Assembly: GCF_014323725.1 (NCBI RefSeq)
Contig: NZ_JABVED010000014.1
Location: 165,805 to 202,713 of the forward strand
Direction of reading: 5' to 3'
Origin: Actinokineospora xionganensis
GTDB lineage: Bacteria > Actinomycetota > Actinomycetes > Mycobacteriales > Pseudonocardiaceae
Length of the DNA: 36,909 bases
The notes beneath the pieces were generated by a model. The model saw only the letters and a list, made by a program, of their open reading frames with translations. It was not told the DNA's origin and did no database searches. This document shows, in pieces, positions 1-8,390 of this stretch. Both the position numbers and the translations under genes were made by a program. How positions within the stretch are numbered: position 1 is the first letter of the stretch; each line of letters begins with the position of its first letter.

Positions 1-28
1 TTGTTCTGGATGTTGGACTCGGGGACGG

Positions 29-65
29 GAATAGGGGCACGTCCGGGTTGGACGTGCCCCTATTC
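29..65 (-). terminator. Hairpin terminator after the LanB1 gene
   Basis: A 16-bp perfect inverted repeat (29-44 with 50-65, 5-base loop) starts 10 bases past the LanB1 stop codon. It is GC-rich with no clear T tract, as is common in actinomycetes. It probably ends the nine-gene minus-strand operon. Confidence 0.8.
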
Positions 66-74
66 GCCGCGCTG

Positions 75-2258
75 TCAGTCGTCCACGGCCACGAACCGGA
101 GCTCCGAGGTGTAGCCGCGGCCTTGGTCGTCGACCAGCCAAGTCTGGTCCGGGGTCGGCAGCATCTCCGTGACGGTGAACTTGCCCAGCGGATCCGTGCG
201 GGCCAGCCTGCGGACCGCCTTGAGGAAGATCGCCACATACACCGGGCTGTCGAAGTCCACGAAGAACGGCCGGGGCTCCGCGGGCGAGACCACGAACACG
301 AACCGCGGGAGGTCGCCCCGCCAACGCCGAGTCGACACGAACCGGCGGGCCTCGCTCTTGTCGCCGGCGAAGGCCAGATCGGCGGCGGTGAACCGCCAGG
401 TCTCCCGGGCGACCACCATCCGGTCGATCGTCACCCGAGGCGAGTGGTCGCTTTCCGGAAGGAGCCGGAACAGGTCCATCACCATCGTCGTCAACACGTG
501 CGAGAACACGTCGGCGAGGTCGAACTCGGTCTCGTCCGGCAGGACGGCGACCAGCCCACGAGACCGTTCGGCGACCTGGACGTCGGCGCTGAGCACCGTG
601 CGCGGCCGGGCCGGGTCGACCGTATGGTCCACCAGCGAGACGTAGTAGTCCTCGTCGCGCACCAGCGAGTGTCGGATGCGCGCGGACAGCCGCGACCGGT
701 GTTCCTTGGGCAGCACGGGAAGCAGCCGGGGACCCGGGTGGTCGACCGAGGTGGCCGCCAGCAGCTCCTCGGGCGCCGGGTGCTGGTTGACGAACAGCGA
801 CGACCCCAGCGTGTTGCTGGCGACGTGCAGCTCCCCCAGCACCAGGTCGCCGTCATCGGTGACCATCACATCCGGCGAGAAGTACCGCGCGGCGGCCCAG
901 CGGGCCTCGGTTCCACCGAACGCCTCGCGCACCCGGTCCGTGATGTCCACACTGGACACCTGTACCCGGCGGCCCGCCAGCGGAAGGATGTCGGCCCAAC
1001 GCTTCCAGAATTCGTGCTGCACATCGGCGGCGTCGGTCGAACCGTGCAGGACCGGCATGCACGCGAACCAGAACGTGGCCAGGTCGACGGGACCGAGTTC
1101 GTCGAACAGTTCACGCACCCGGCCCATGATCCGCTCGGCGACGGTCGATGTCAGCCAGGCCGCGGCGGTCAGCAGCAGGTCGAGCGGCGCGAGCCGCTCG
1201 ACCATGTCCACGCCCAGGCGGGCGGTGGCCGAGCGGGTGCAGTCCGAGTACACGATCGCCCGGCAGGGCGCCGTGCCCGAGCCCTTCTCACGGACCGCCG
1301 CGGCCTCGGTCAGCGTGGAGAAGTCCGCCTCCACCGCCGACAGGGCCTCGACCAGCCCGTCCGGCCCGGCCGCCGCCACGGCGTCGCGGCCGCGTTCGAG
1401 CACGTCCAGCATCGCCAGGCCGCGGTCGCGGGCGGACGCGTCGCCGACCCGGTCCAGCCAGCCGCGCAGGTGTCGTTCCGGTCGCGCGTCGGCGGGCACC
1501 TCCAGCCGCCACACGACCCAGCGGCGGCGGACCAGCTCGGCGAGTTCCTCATCCGCGTCGAGGTCCCGGGCGGGCGTGATCCCGTCACAGGCGGCCAGGA
1601 CCGCGAGCAGCTCGGCGGAAACCGGCTGCGGCGGCCTGCCGGGAACGACCACACCCTCGTCGGTGATCCGGACGAAGGGAACCCGGCGCGGCGCGATCCA
1701 GCCGCTCAGGTCCGGGTCGGCGCCGATCGTCTTCGCCAGAGTGTCGATGGCCCAGCTGGCGAAGTACACGTTCGTGCGAGCGACCAGACCCTCCCCGGGG
1801 TCGACTTCGATGCCGCGCGCGGTGGCGTCCCAGCGGCCCCAGCCGACCGGGCCGAAGAAGCCGATGGTGTCATTTTTGACGCAGAACCGCTGCCAGTAGT
1901 GGGCGACCAGCTCTTCGCGCTGCCGCGGCATGCTGGTGCGGCCCGCCGCGGTGGGTGTCCACGCCAGGAACGGCTCGATGCCCGAGCGCAGGACCGGACG
2001 GTTCTGCCAGGCCACCGCGGCGCGGAAGTCGGACGCGCGGGCGATGTCCTGCAGCGCCCGCGCGGTTGCCACCGCCGCCTCGCCGAAGAGGTCCTCGAAC
2101 GCGGTCCACTCGGCCCCCGCCAGGTCGCCGTGGGCGAACTTGTCCGCCGCCTCGGCGATCCCCGCGGGCGCCAGGCGCAGCACGCCCGCGGCCGGGAAAC
2201 CGGGCCCGCGCAAGGCGAACTGCTCCCACAGCCGCCACCTGTCTCCCAGACGCACCAT
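75..2258 (-). CDS. LanB1: short lantibiotic-dehydratase homologue (aminoacyl-tRNA-dependent domain only)
   Basis: A 727-residue protein of the lantibiotic dehydratase N-terminal family. Visible family features are an N-terminal FALRGPGFP segment, KNDTIGFFGP near residue 128, a YSD..R segment near 335 and a GELH segment near 474. In full-length LanB enzymes this domain transfers glutamate from tRNA-Glu to Ser/Thr, and a further C-terminal domain of about 300 residues eliminates it. That second domain is absent here. Short LanBs of this size include PEARLs, which join an amino acid from aminoacyl-tRNA to the C-terminus of a peptide. It is the last gene of the operon, starting 2 bases after the carrier-protein stop and without a good ribosome site, so it is probably translationally coupled. 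It is a clear paralogue of the gene at 4862-7165. Family is firm; reaction is inferred. Confidence 0.85.
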   Translation of the reverse strand: MVRLGDRWRLWEQFALRGPGFPAAGVLRLAPAGIAEAADKFAHGDLAGAEWTAFEDLFGEAAVATARALQDIARASDFRAAVAWQNRPVLRSGIEPFLAWTPTAAGRTSMPRQREELVAHYWQRFCVKNDTIGFFGPVGWGRWDATARGIEVDPGEGLVARTNVYFASWAIDTLAKTIGADPDLSGWIAPRRVPFVRITDEGVVVPGRPPQPVSAELLAVLAACDGITPARDLDADEELAELVRRRWVVWRLEVPADARPERHLRGWLDRVGDASARDRGLAMLDVLERGRDAVAAAGPDGLVEALSAVEADFSTLTEAAAVREKGSGTAPCRAIVYSDCTRSATARLGVDMVERLAPLDLLLTAAAWLTSTVAERIMGRVRELFDELGPVDLATFWFACMPVLHGSTDAADVQHEFWKRWADILPLAGRRVQVSSVDITDRVREAFGGTEARWAAARYFSPDVMVTDDGDLVLGELHVASNTLGSSLFVNQHPAPEELLAATSVDHPGPRLLPVLPKEHRSRLSARIRHSLVRDEDYYVSLVDHTVDPARPRTVLSADVQVAERSRGLVAVLPDETEFDLADVFSHVLTTMVMDLFRLLPESDHSPRVTIDRMVVARETWRFTAADLAFAGDKSEARRFVSTRRWRGDLPRFVFVVSPAEPRPFFVDFDSPVYVAIFLKAVRRLARTDPLGKFTVTEMLPTPDQTWLVDDQGRGYTSELRFVAVDD

Positions 2259-2260
2259 CG

Positions 2261-2497
2261 CTACGCCGCCGAGTCGACGACGGTGGCCAGGTCCGCGGGC
2301 GACGGGTAGGCGAAGACCAGCGCGACCGGCACCTCGACCCCGAGCGCGTCCTGCAGGCGCGCGGTGATCTGGAACGCGGTGAGCGAGTCGCCCCCCGCCT
2401 CGAAGAAGTCACTCGCGGCGTCGAGCGCGTCGTCGTTGAGCGTCTCCCGGTAGATCGCGGCGATCAGCTCGGACACGTCGGCGATATTCGTGGTCAT
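2261..2497 (-). CDS. Stand-alone peptidyl/acyl carrier protein
   Basis: A 78-residue carrier protein. The phosphopantetheine attachment site is GGDSL with Ser38, flanked by a typical helix (DFFEAGGDSLTAFQI) and a C-terminal FAYPSPADLA segment like that of NRPS carrier domains. Once primed it would hold an amino acid as a thioester. The gene overlaps the upstream PLP-enzyme gene by ATGA and sits two genes from a stand-alone adenylation domain, its obvious loading partner. There is no free condensation domain next to it. That leaves the adjacent LanB homologues, or the condensation domain of the NRPS at 10613-13828, as candidates to use the loaded amino acid. Confidence 0.93.
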   Translation of the reverse strand: MTTNIADVSELIAAIYRETLNDDALDAASDFFEAGGDSLTAFQITARLQDALGVEVPVALVFAYPSPADLATVVDSAA

Positions 2498-3429
2498 GCC
2501 AACTCCTTCTCGGTTTGGGTGAGGTGTGCGGCGGTGTTCCCGCCGGAGACGATCACGGCGGCGGTGCCGGCGAACCCGCTGGTCAGCGCCCCGGCAAGGG
2601 CGGCGGCGCCGCTGGGTTCGGCTTCGATCCCGCAGCCGCGCAACGCGGCCATCGCGTCCCTGATCGCGATGTCGGTGACGCCGACGAGGCTGTCCACGCG
2701 GCGGCGGACGATGGGAAAGGTGATGTCCCCCGGCCGCTGGCCGCGCAGCCCGTCGGCGATGGTGTCGGACGGCGGCAACTCGACGGGCCGGTTCGCGGCG
2801 ACCGAACGGGCGTACCGCCTGCAGGCCATCGGCTCCACGCCGACGATCCGCACCGGGTGCGCGAGGACCGAAGCCGCCAGGCAGGTCCCGGCGAGCAACC
2901 CGCCACCGCCGGTCGGCACGAACACGACGTCGACGTGGGGCGCGGCCTCGAAGATCTCCAGCCCGACCGTGCCCTGCCCGGCGATCACCAGTTCGTGGTC
3001 GGAGGACGGCACGAACACCGCGCCGGTCGCCTCCGCGTACGCCCGAGCAGCCAACTCGCGCTGGGCGACACCCCCTGGAACGGACACGACACGGGCACCC
3101 AGGTCGCGGATGACGCCTGCCTTCGCCGCGCTGGCGCCCGCCGCCATCATGACGGTCACGCTGACCCCAAGCCGTCTGCCCAGGGCCGCCACGGCGATCC
3201 CGTGGTTTCCCGAGGACCCGGCGACAACCTCGACGGCCCGCCCGGCGAGCATCGCGTTGGCGGCGCCGCGGGCTTTGAAGGAGCCGCCGGATTGCCGGTG
3301 CTCCGCCTTGAGCAGGACGTGCGGCAGGCAGGGATCGGTGAGCAAGGGCGTCTCCCGCACATGCTCGCGGATCCGCGAGGCGGCGGCGAGCACATCGGCC
3401 AGACCTAGTTGAGTCTCGGACGTGGTCAT
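2494..3429 (-). CDS. PLP-dependent threonine/serine dehydratase-like enzyme
   Basis: A 311-residue fold-type II PLP enzyme. The PLP lysine lies in GSFKARGA, the phosphate and substrate loops in GSSGNHG and PTGGGGLLAG, and a C-terminal VSGGN motif is present, as in threonine ammonia-lyase, serine racemase and 3-hydroxyaspartate ammonia-lyase. It lacks the C-terminal regulatory domain of biosynthetic IlvA. It overlaps both neighbours by ATGA, between the adenylation domain and the carrier protein, so it probably makes or modifies a pathway building block, for example a 2-oxo acid, a D-amino acid or a beta-substituted amino acid. It is distinct from the SbnA-type enzyme at 14230, which belongs to the cysteine-synthase branch. 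The exact reaction cannot be read from the sequence. Confidence 0.85.
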   Translation of the reverse strand: MTTSETQLGLADVLAAASRIREHVRETPLLTDPCLPHVLLKAEHRQSGGSFKARGAANAMLAGRAVEVVAGSSGNHGIAVAALGRRLGVSVTVMMAAGASAAKAGVIRDLGARVVSVPGGVAQRELAARAYAEATGAVFVPSSDHELVIAGQGTVGLEIFEAAPHVDVVFVPTGGGGLLAGTCLAASVLAHPVRIVGVEPMACRRYARSVAANRPVELPPSDTIADGLRGQRPGDITFPIVRRRVDSLVGVTDIAIRDAMAALRGCGIEAEPSGAAALAGALTSGFAGTAAVIVSGGNTAAHLTQTEKELA

Positions 3430-4862
3430 CGCCCACCATCCACACTGGACAGTGCGCGCCGGTCGACCTTGCCGGACCGGGTCGTGGGCAATCGCTCCAC
3501 CCGCTCGAACCGGCGCGGCATCATGTGCGGCGGCAGCGACTGGGCCAAGTGCGCCCGAAGAGCGACGTCCGTGATCTCCGCCAGCTCACCGGCGACATGC
3601 CCGATCAGGAACGGACGCCCTTGGGCGTCGTGATCCACCGTGACGACCGCGCCCGACACCCGAGGATGGGCGAGCAGCGCACCCTCGATCTCCGCGGGAT
3701 CCACCCGATGACCCCGGATCTTGAGTTGGCGGTCGTCCCGACCGAGGAACTCGATGGTGCCGTCCGCACGAGCGCGCGCCAGGTCACCAGTGCGGTACAT
3801 CCGTGAACCCGGTGCCCCAAAGGGGTCCGGGAGGAAACGGTCCGCGGTCAGGGCGGGCCTGCCCGCATAGCCGCGGGCCACGCCGACGCCACCGATGTGG
3901 ACCTCGCCGATGTCCTTGGCGCGACGAAGGTCCGGATCGAGGAGATGCGCGGTGACCCCATCGATCGGAGTCCCAACAAGGTCGACCGCGGTCTCCGGAT
4001 CGGCGGGCACCGAGAACCGGGTCGACGTCATCGTGCACTCCGTCGGCCCGTACTGGTTCACCAACCGCCCCGCGACCCGCGCCCGCCCACCCGCCGCCAA
4101 GAACGGACGCAGTGACTCCCCGCTGCACACCACCAGGTCCAGGTCCAGCCCGGCCTGAGCGGCGAGGAAGGACGGCGTGGTGCTCAAAATCGTGTTCACA
4201 CCATGAGTCCGCACCAGGTCCGCGAACTCGACCGGGCGCAGAAGGGTCGAGCGTGGCGCCACCACCAGCCTGCCGCCGGCGACGAGCGGCGCGAAGATGT
4301 CCCGGACCGACGCGTCGTAGCCCAATGGGGCCAGTTGCACCGCCACCGTGTGCGGGCCCAAGGCGTAGTCACGCGCGATGAACCTCAGGTATGAGTGCAG
4401 GCCGCGGTGTTCGATCAGGACCGCGTTCGGCTCGCCGGTCGACCCCGACGTGTGGCTGACGTAGGCCAGCATCCGCGAGGTGACCGCGGGCAGCGACGCC
4501 GACACCGCCGCCGAGCGGAGCCGGATGGTCGGGCCCGGCACCGTCACCGGCGGATCCGCGTCGGTGACCAGGAACCGAGCCTGGCCCGACCGCGCCATCG
4601 CGTCGAGCCGGGCCCGGGGCTGGTCGACGTCGAGGGTGAGGAACGCGCCACCCGCCCGCAGGATCGCGGCCATCGCCACGGCGGCGTCGGCCTGCGACCG
4701 CGTCGCGACGGCGCACACCTGCTCCGGGCCCACTCCCGCGGCGACGAGAATTCTCGCCAGCGCGTCGATCCGGGTGACGAGCTCGCCATAGGTCCAGGAG
4801 AAGTCCGGCGTGGTGATCGCGACGCGCGACGGGTCGTGTGCGGCGATATCGTCGAGGAACAT
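3426..4862 (-). CDS. Stand-alone NRPS adenylation domain
   Basis: A 478-residue amino-acid adenylation domain with no fused carrier or condensation domain. Core motifs are visible: A3 HTSGSTGEPN at 137-146, A4 YDAS with Asp183 (the residue that normally holds the substrate alpha-amino group), A5 NQYGPTE at 269-275, A7 YRTGD at 356-360, A8 near 383-392 and the A10 lysine (SGKVD, Lys465). In A3 the usual Lys-Gly after Pro is Asn-Ala. My manual reading of the pocket is D-A-R-S-V-S-Q-M-T-K, with an unusual Arg, and matches no code I know. The ATG overlaps the LanB2 stop as TGATG. It should load the carrier protein at 2261-2497, probably helped by the MbtH protein. Confidence 0.92.
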   Translation of the reverse strand: MFLDDIAAHDPSRVAITTPDFSWTYGELVTRIDALARILVAAGVGPEQVCAVATRSQADAAVAMAAILRAGGAFLTLDVDQPRARLDAMARSGQARFLVTDADPPVTVPGPTIRLRSAAVSASLPAVTSRMLAYVSHTSGSTGEPNAVLIEHRGLHSYLRFIARDYALGPHTVAVQLAPLGYDASVRDIFAPLVAGGRLVVAPRSTLLRPVEFADLVRTHGVNTILSTTPSFLAAQAGLDLDLVVCSGESLRPFLAAGGRARVAGRLVNQYGPTECTMTSTRFSVPADPETAVDLVGTPIDGVTAHLLDPDLRRAKDIGEVHIGGVGVARGYAGRPALTADRFLPDPFGAPGSRMYRTGDLARARADGTIEFLGRDDRQLKIRGHRVDPAEIEGALLAHPRVSGAVVTVDHDAQGRPFLIGHVAGELAEITDVALRAHLAQSLPPHMMPRRFERVERLPTTRSGKVDRRALSSVDGGR

Positions 4863-7165
4863 CACCGCGGGGCCTCCGACTGGTCGACGGCCACGAACCG
4901 CAGTTCCGAGGTGTACTTGTGGCCTTCGTCGTCGGTCAGCCACGCCTGCTCCGGGTCGGGCAGCATCTCGCTGACGGTGAACCGGGCCGTGGGGTCTTTG
5001 CGGGCCAGCCTGCGGACCGCCTTGAGGAAGATGCCGACGTAGACCGGGCTGTCGAAGTCCACGAAGAACGGCCGGGGCTCGGTGGCCGACACCACGAACA
5101 CGAAGCGCGGCAGCTCCTGGCCCGCGCGCCACTGCCGGGTCCGGACGAACCGGCGGGCCTCGCTCTTGTCACCGGCGAAGTCAAGGTCGGCGGCGGCGAA
5201 CCGCCAGGTCTCCCGGGAGACGACCATGTTGTCGATGGTCACCCGGGGCGAGTGGTCGCCGTCCAGGCGCAGGGTGAACCGGTCCATCACCCGGTTGGTC
5301 ATCGCGTTGCCGAACACGTCGAGCAGCGGGAACTCGGCGCCGTCGGGCAGCACCGCCACCAGCCGCTCCCCGCGTTCGCACACGCGGACGTCGGCGCTCA
5401 TGACCGTGCGCGGCCGGTGCGGGTCGGCGGTGTAGTCGACCATCCCGACGAAGTAGTCCTCCGGCCGCACCAGTGCCGGCCTGCTGCGCGCCGACCACCT
5501 CGGCGGCTGTTCCTTGGGCAGCATCGGCATCACACGGGCGCCGGGGAAGTCGGTGTCGGTCTCGGCCATCAGCTCCTCGCGCGCGGGGTGCTGGGAGACG
5601 AACAGCGACGCGCCGACCGTGTTCATCGCGACGTGCAGCTCACCCAGGACCAGGTCGAACTCGCCGCGCTCCACGGCGTCGGCGTCGTCGGCGACGATCA
5701 GCACGTCCGGGCTGATGTAGCGCGACTGGTGCCAGCCCGCGCCGGGTTCGTCGAACTCGGCCAGCACCCGGTCGGCGATGTCCGCGCTGCGCAGCCGCAC
5801 TCGGCGGGCGCCGGGCGCGGCGTCGATGATCCTCGCCCAGCGCCGCCGCAGCTCGGCTTGGACACGGTCGCTGTCGGCGATCGACTCGGCGTGCGGCGCG
5901 GGCAGGCACTCGAACCACAGCGAGCCGAGGTCGACCTCGCCTTGGCGGGCGCGGACACGGTCGTACGCTTCGCGGATCCGGCCGCCGAGGACTTCGGCGA
6001 ACCTATTGGTCATCCAGCGGGCCGCGGTGAGACACAGGGCCAGCGGGGTCAGCTCGTCGAGGACCGCCGTGCCGATGCGCGCGGTGGCCGAGCGGCGGGT
6101 GTCGGAGTACACCAGCGCCCGGCACGGCGCGGTCTTCCCGCCCTTCTCGCGCTGCGCGGTCGTGTCCGTCAGAGCGACGAAGTCGGCTTCCAGCGCGGCG
6201 AACGCGGCGGAGAGCTCGGCCGCGTCGTAGCCCGCCGCGGCCACCCGGTCGCGCCCGTGTTCGAGGACGTCGAGCATGCCCAGCGCGTGCCGCCTGCGCT
6301 CCGGGTCGCCGATGCGCTCCAGTGCCCGCCGCAGGTGCCGCTCTGGGTGGGTGTCCGCCGGGACCTCGAACCGCCATGTGATCCACCGCCGCCGGGTCAT
6401 CTCCTCCAGCGCGGCCAGCACCTCCGGCAGGCTCGCGCCGGTCTCCGCGGCGAGATCGGCGGGCAGCCGGACCCCGTCGCACCGCGGCAGCAGGTCCGCC
6501 ATCAGCGGCGGGACGTCCTGCGGCGGCCTGCCAGGAAGTGGGACGCGGCCGTCGACGACGCGCACGAACGAGACCCGGCGCGGCGCGATCCACTCGCGCA
6601 GGGCCGGGTCGGCGCCGATCGCCTTGGCCAGGGCGTCGATCCCCCAGCTCGCGAAGTACACAGTGGACTCGGCGGTCACGCCCGTGCCTGGCTCCACCAC
6701 CACGCCCCGGCGCGACAGGTCCCAGCTGCCCCAGCCGACCGGCCCGAAGAAGCCGATCGTGTCGTTCTTGACGCAGAACCGCTGCCAGTAGTGGGCGACG
6801 AGTTCCTCGCGCTGGCGCGGCATGCTGGTCCGGCCCGCGGCCGACGGCTCCCACGCCAGGAACGGCGCGATGCCCGTGGTCAGCACGGCCCGGTTCTGCC
6901 ACGCCACGGCCGCCTGGAACCGCGCCGACGCCGCGATCTCCTGCAGGATCGACGCCGTGCGCACGGCGGCCTCGCCGAACGACTCCTCGAACGCCGCCCA
7001 GTCCGCACCGGACAGCGGCGTGCCGGGGTCGAACTTGTCGGCGTCCTCGGCCAGTCCGGCGGGGGCCAGCCGCAGCACGCCCGAAGCGGGGAAACCGGGG
7101 CCGCGCAGGGCGAACTGGTTCCACAGCCGCCACTCGCCGACGGGCAAGTACACGTGCTCAGGCAT
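4862..7165 (-). CDS. LanB2: short lantibiotic-dehydratase homologue (aminoacyl-tRNA-dependent domain only)
   Basis: A 767-residue paralogue of LanB1 with the same landmarks: FALRGPGFP near the start, KNDTIGFFGP near residue 132, YSDTRRS near 350 and GELH near 506. The stretch around KNDTIGFFGP is almost identical in the two proteins, and the DNA there (about 1850-1920 and 6743-6830) is nearly identical too, which points to tandem duplication. Like LanB1 it ends without the elimination domain of full LanBs, and no separate elimination gene is in the window. The start overlaps the MFS stop, and GGGAGG lies about 10 bases upstream. Two copies suggest two different aminoacyl-tRNA-dependent steps, or one heteromeric enzyme. 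PEARL-like ligation is inferred; plain glutamylation is the alternative. Confidence 0.85.
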   Translation of the reverse strand: MPEHVYLPVGEWRLWNQFALRGPGFPASGVLRLAPAGLAEDADKFDPGTPLSGADWAAFEESFGEAAVRTASILQEIAASARFQAAVAWQNRAVLTTGIAPFLAWEPSAAGRTSMPRQREELVAHYWQRFCVKNDTIGFFGPVGWGSWDLSRRGVVVEPGTGVTAESTVYFASWGIDALAKAIGADPALREWIAPRRVSFVRVVDGRVPLPGRPPQDVPPLMADLLPRCDGVRLPADLAAETGASLPEVLAALEEMTRRRWITWRFEVPADTHPERHLRRALERIGDPERRRHALGMLDVLEHGRDRVAAAGYDAAELSAAFAALEADFVALTDTTAQREKGGKTAPCRALVYSDTRRSATARIGTAVLDELTPLALCLTAARWMTNRFAEVLGGRIREAYDRVRARQGEVDLGSLWFECLPAPHAESIADSDRVQAELRRRWARIIDAAPGARRVRLRSADIADRVLAEFDEPGAGWHQSRYISPDVLIVADDADAVERGEFDLVLGELHVAMNTVGASLFVSQHPAREELMAETDTDFPGARVMPMLPKEQPPRWSARSRPALVRPEDYFVGMVDYTADPHRPRTVMSADVRVCERGERLVAVLPDGAEFPLLDVFGNAMTNRVMDRFTLRLDGDHSPRVTIDNMVVSRETWRFAAADLDFAGDKSEARRFVRTRQWRAGQELPRFVFVVSATEPRPFFVDFDSPVYVGIFLKAVRRLARKDPTARFTVSEMLPDPEQAWLTDDEGHKYTSELRFVAVDQSEAPR

Positions 7166-8390
7166 CGCTCAAAACCTCCCGTGGGGACTCGGTGGGGACA
7201 CGCAGCAGCCGCATCGCGTGCAGCAGGTTGACCGTGGCCAGGGTGGCCAGCGCGGCGACGACGAACAGCGTCGCCTGGATGCCGGCGTGCTCCATCAGGA
7301 AACCGGCGGTCAGGAAGCCGAGCGGACCGGCGATGTTGCTGATGGTGATCACCGACTGCAGCACCTTGGGCCGGTACTCGGGCGACACGCGGGCGGTCAG
7401 GATCCCGAAGAACGGCGCGTTGGACAGCGGGACGGCGGCCGCCGAGAGCGCCGCGCCGAACACCAGGACGTAGATCGGCGCGGGCAGCACCAGCAGCCAC
7501 AGCGGCAGGGCCAGCAACACCACCGAGACACCCATGAGCCGCTCGGGGGTGACCCGGCTCGCCACCGCGAAGGTGACCAGCGAGCCGATCAGCGCGCCCG
7601 CGCCATAGCCGCCGACCAGCAGGCCCGCCGCGCGGGCGTCGCCGTCGAACCGGGCGTAGGCCAGGATGGGCAGCGCCAGCGCGAGCACCCGCAGCAGGAA
7701 TCCGTAGACCACGGTGGAGATCACCGACTGTCCGAGGAAAGGGTCCGCGCGCAGCTTGCGCACCCCGGCCATGATCCCGGGCGGCCCACCGGCCTTCCCC
7801 CGCGCCGATCGGGCGGCGCGCGGCACGAGGAGCAGCAGCCCGCAGGACACGGCGAACGTGACCGCGTCGATCCAGAGCACCTGCGCGGCCCCGAGGAACG
7901 GGATCAGCGCGCCCGCCGTCGCCGGGCCGGCGAGTGCGGCGATGTTGACGCTGCCCTCCATCACGCCGTTGGCCTTGGTGAGCGCGCGGGGGTCGGCGCC
8001 GATCAGCTCGGCTGCCAGCACCCGCTGCGCGGCGTAGTAGGGCACGCCGAGCACCCCGATGATGGCGACGATGACGAGCAGCGCGCTCAGGCTGAGCAGC
8101 CCCATCGAGTGCAGGATCGGCACCGCGGCGATCGTGGGGGCACGCAGGGCGTCGCCGACCAGCATCGTGCGGTGGGCGCCGTAGCGCTGCATGACCTCGC
8201 CGCCGATGAACCCGAGCAGCGCGATGGGCAGGACCTGCACGGCGAACACCAGCCCGGCCCGCCAGGCCGAGCCGGTGGTCTCCAGCACGAGCCACGGCAG
8301 CGCGAGCATCGTCATCTGGGTGCCGAACGCCGAGATCCCGCCCGCGGTGAACACCGCGAGCAAGCCCGTCCGGCTGCTGTCGGCGGTCAC
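7158..8390 (-). CDS. MFS transporter, probable product exporter
   Basis: A roughly 410-residue, strongly hydrophobic protein with about 12 predicted membrane helices in two halves, typical of the major facilitator superfamily (MFS_1/enterobactin-exporter-like branch). The open frame extends to 8405, but the GTG at 8390 gives a 4-base GTGA overlap with the upstream stop, like the other junctions of this operon, so I prefer it. It is the only transporter in the biosynthetic region and so the likely exporter or self-resistance pump for the product. The substrate cannot be deduced. Confidence 0.88.
   Translation of the reverse strand: MTADSSRTGLLAVFTAGGISAFGTQMTMLALPWLVLETTGSAWRAGLVFAVQVLPIALLGFIGGEVMQRYGAHRTMLVGDALRAPTIAAVPILHSMGLLSLSALLVIVAIIGVLGVPYYAAQRVLAAELIGADPRALTKANGVMEGSVNIAALAGPATAGALIPFLGAAQVLWIDAVTFAVSCGLLLLVPRAARSARGKAGGPPGIMAGVRKLRADPFLGQSVISTVVYGFLLRVLALALPILAYARFDGDARAAGLLVGGYGAGALIGSLVTFAVASRVTPERLMGVSVVLLALPLWLLVLPAPIYVLVFGAALSAAAVPLSNAPFFGILTARVSPEYRPKVLQSVITISNIAGPLGFLTAGFLMEHAGIQATLFVVAALATLATVNLLHAMRLLRVPTESPREVLSDA

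Noticed and set aside
48..2309. Long plus-strand frame of 753 codons opposite LanB1, and similar frames at 4838-7231 and 10748-14059
   Set aside because: Arg/Gly/Pro/His-rich antisense shadows of LanB1, LanB2 and the NRPS, caused by high GC; no family motifs.
75..7165. Class I lanthipeptide or thiopeptide reading of the LanB pair
   Set aside because: No elimination (SpaB_C) domain, no separate LanC, no thiopeptide cyclase and no precursor gene in this operon.
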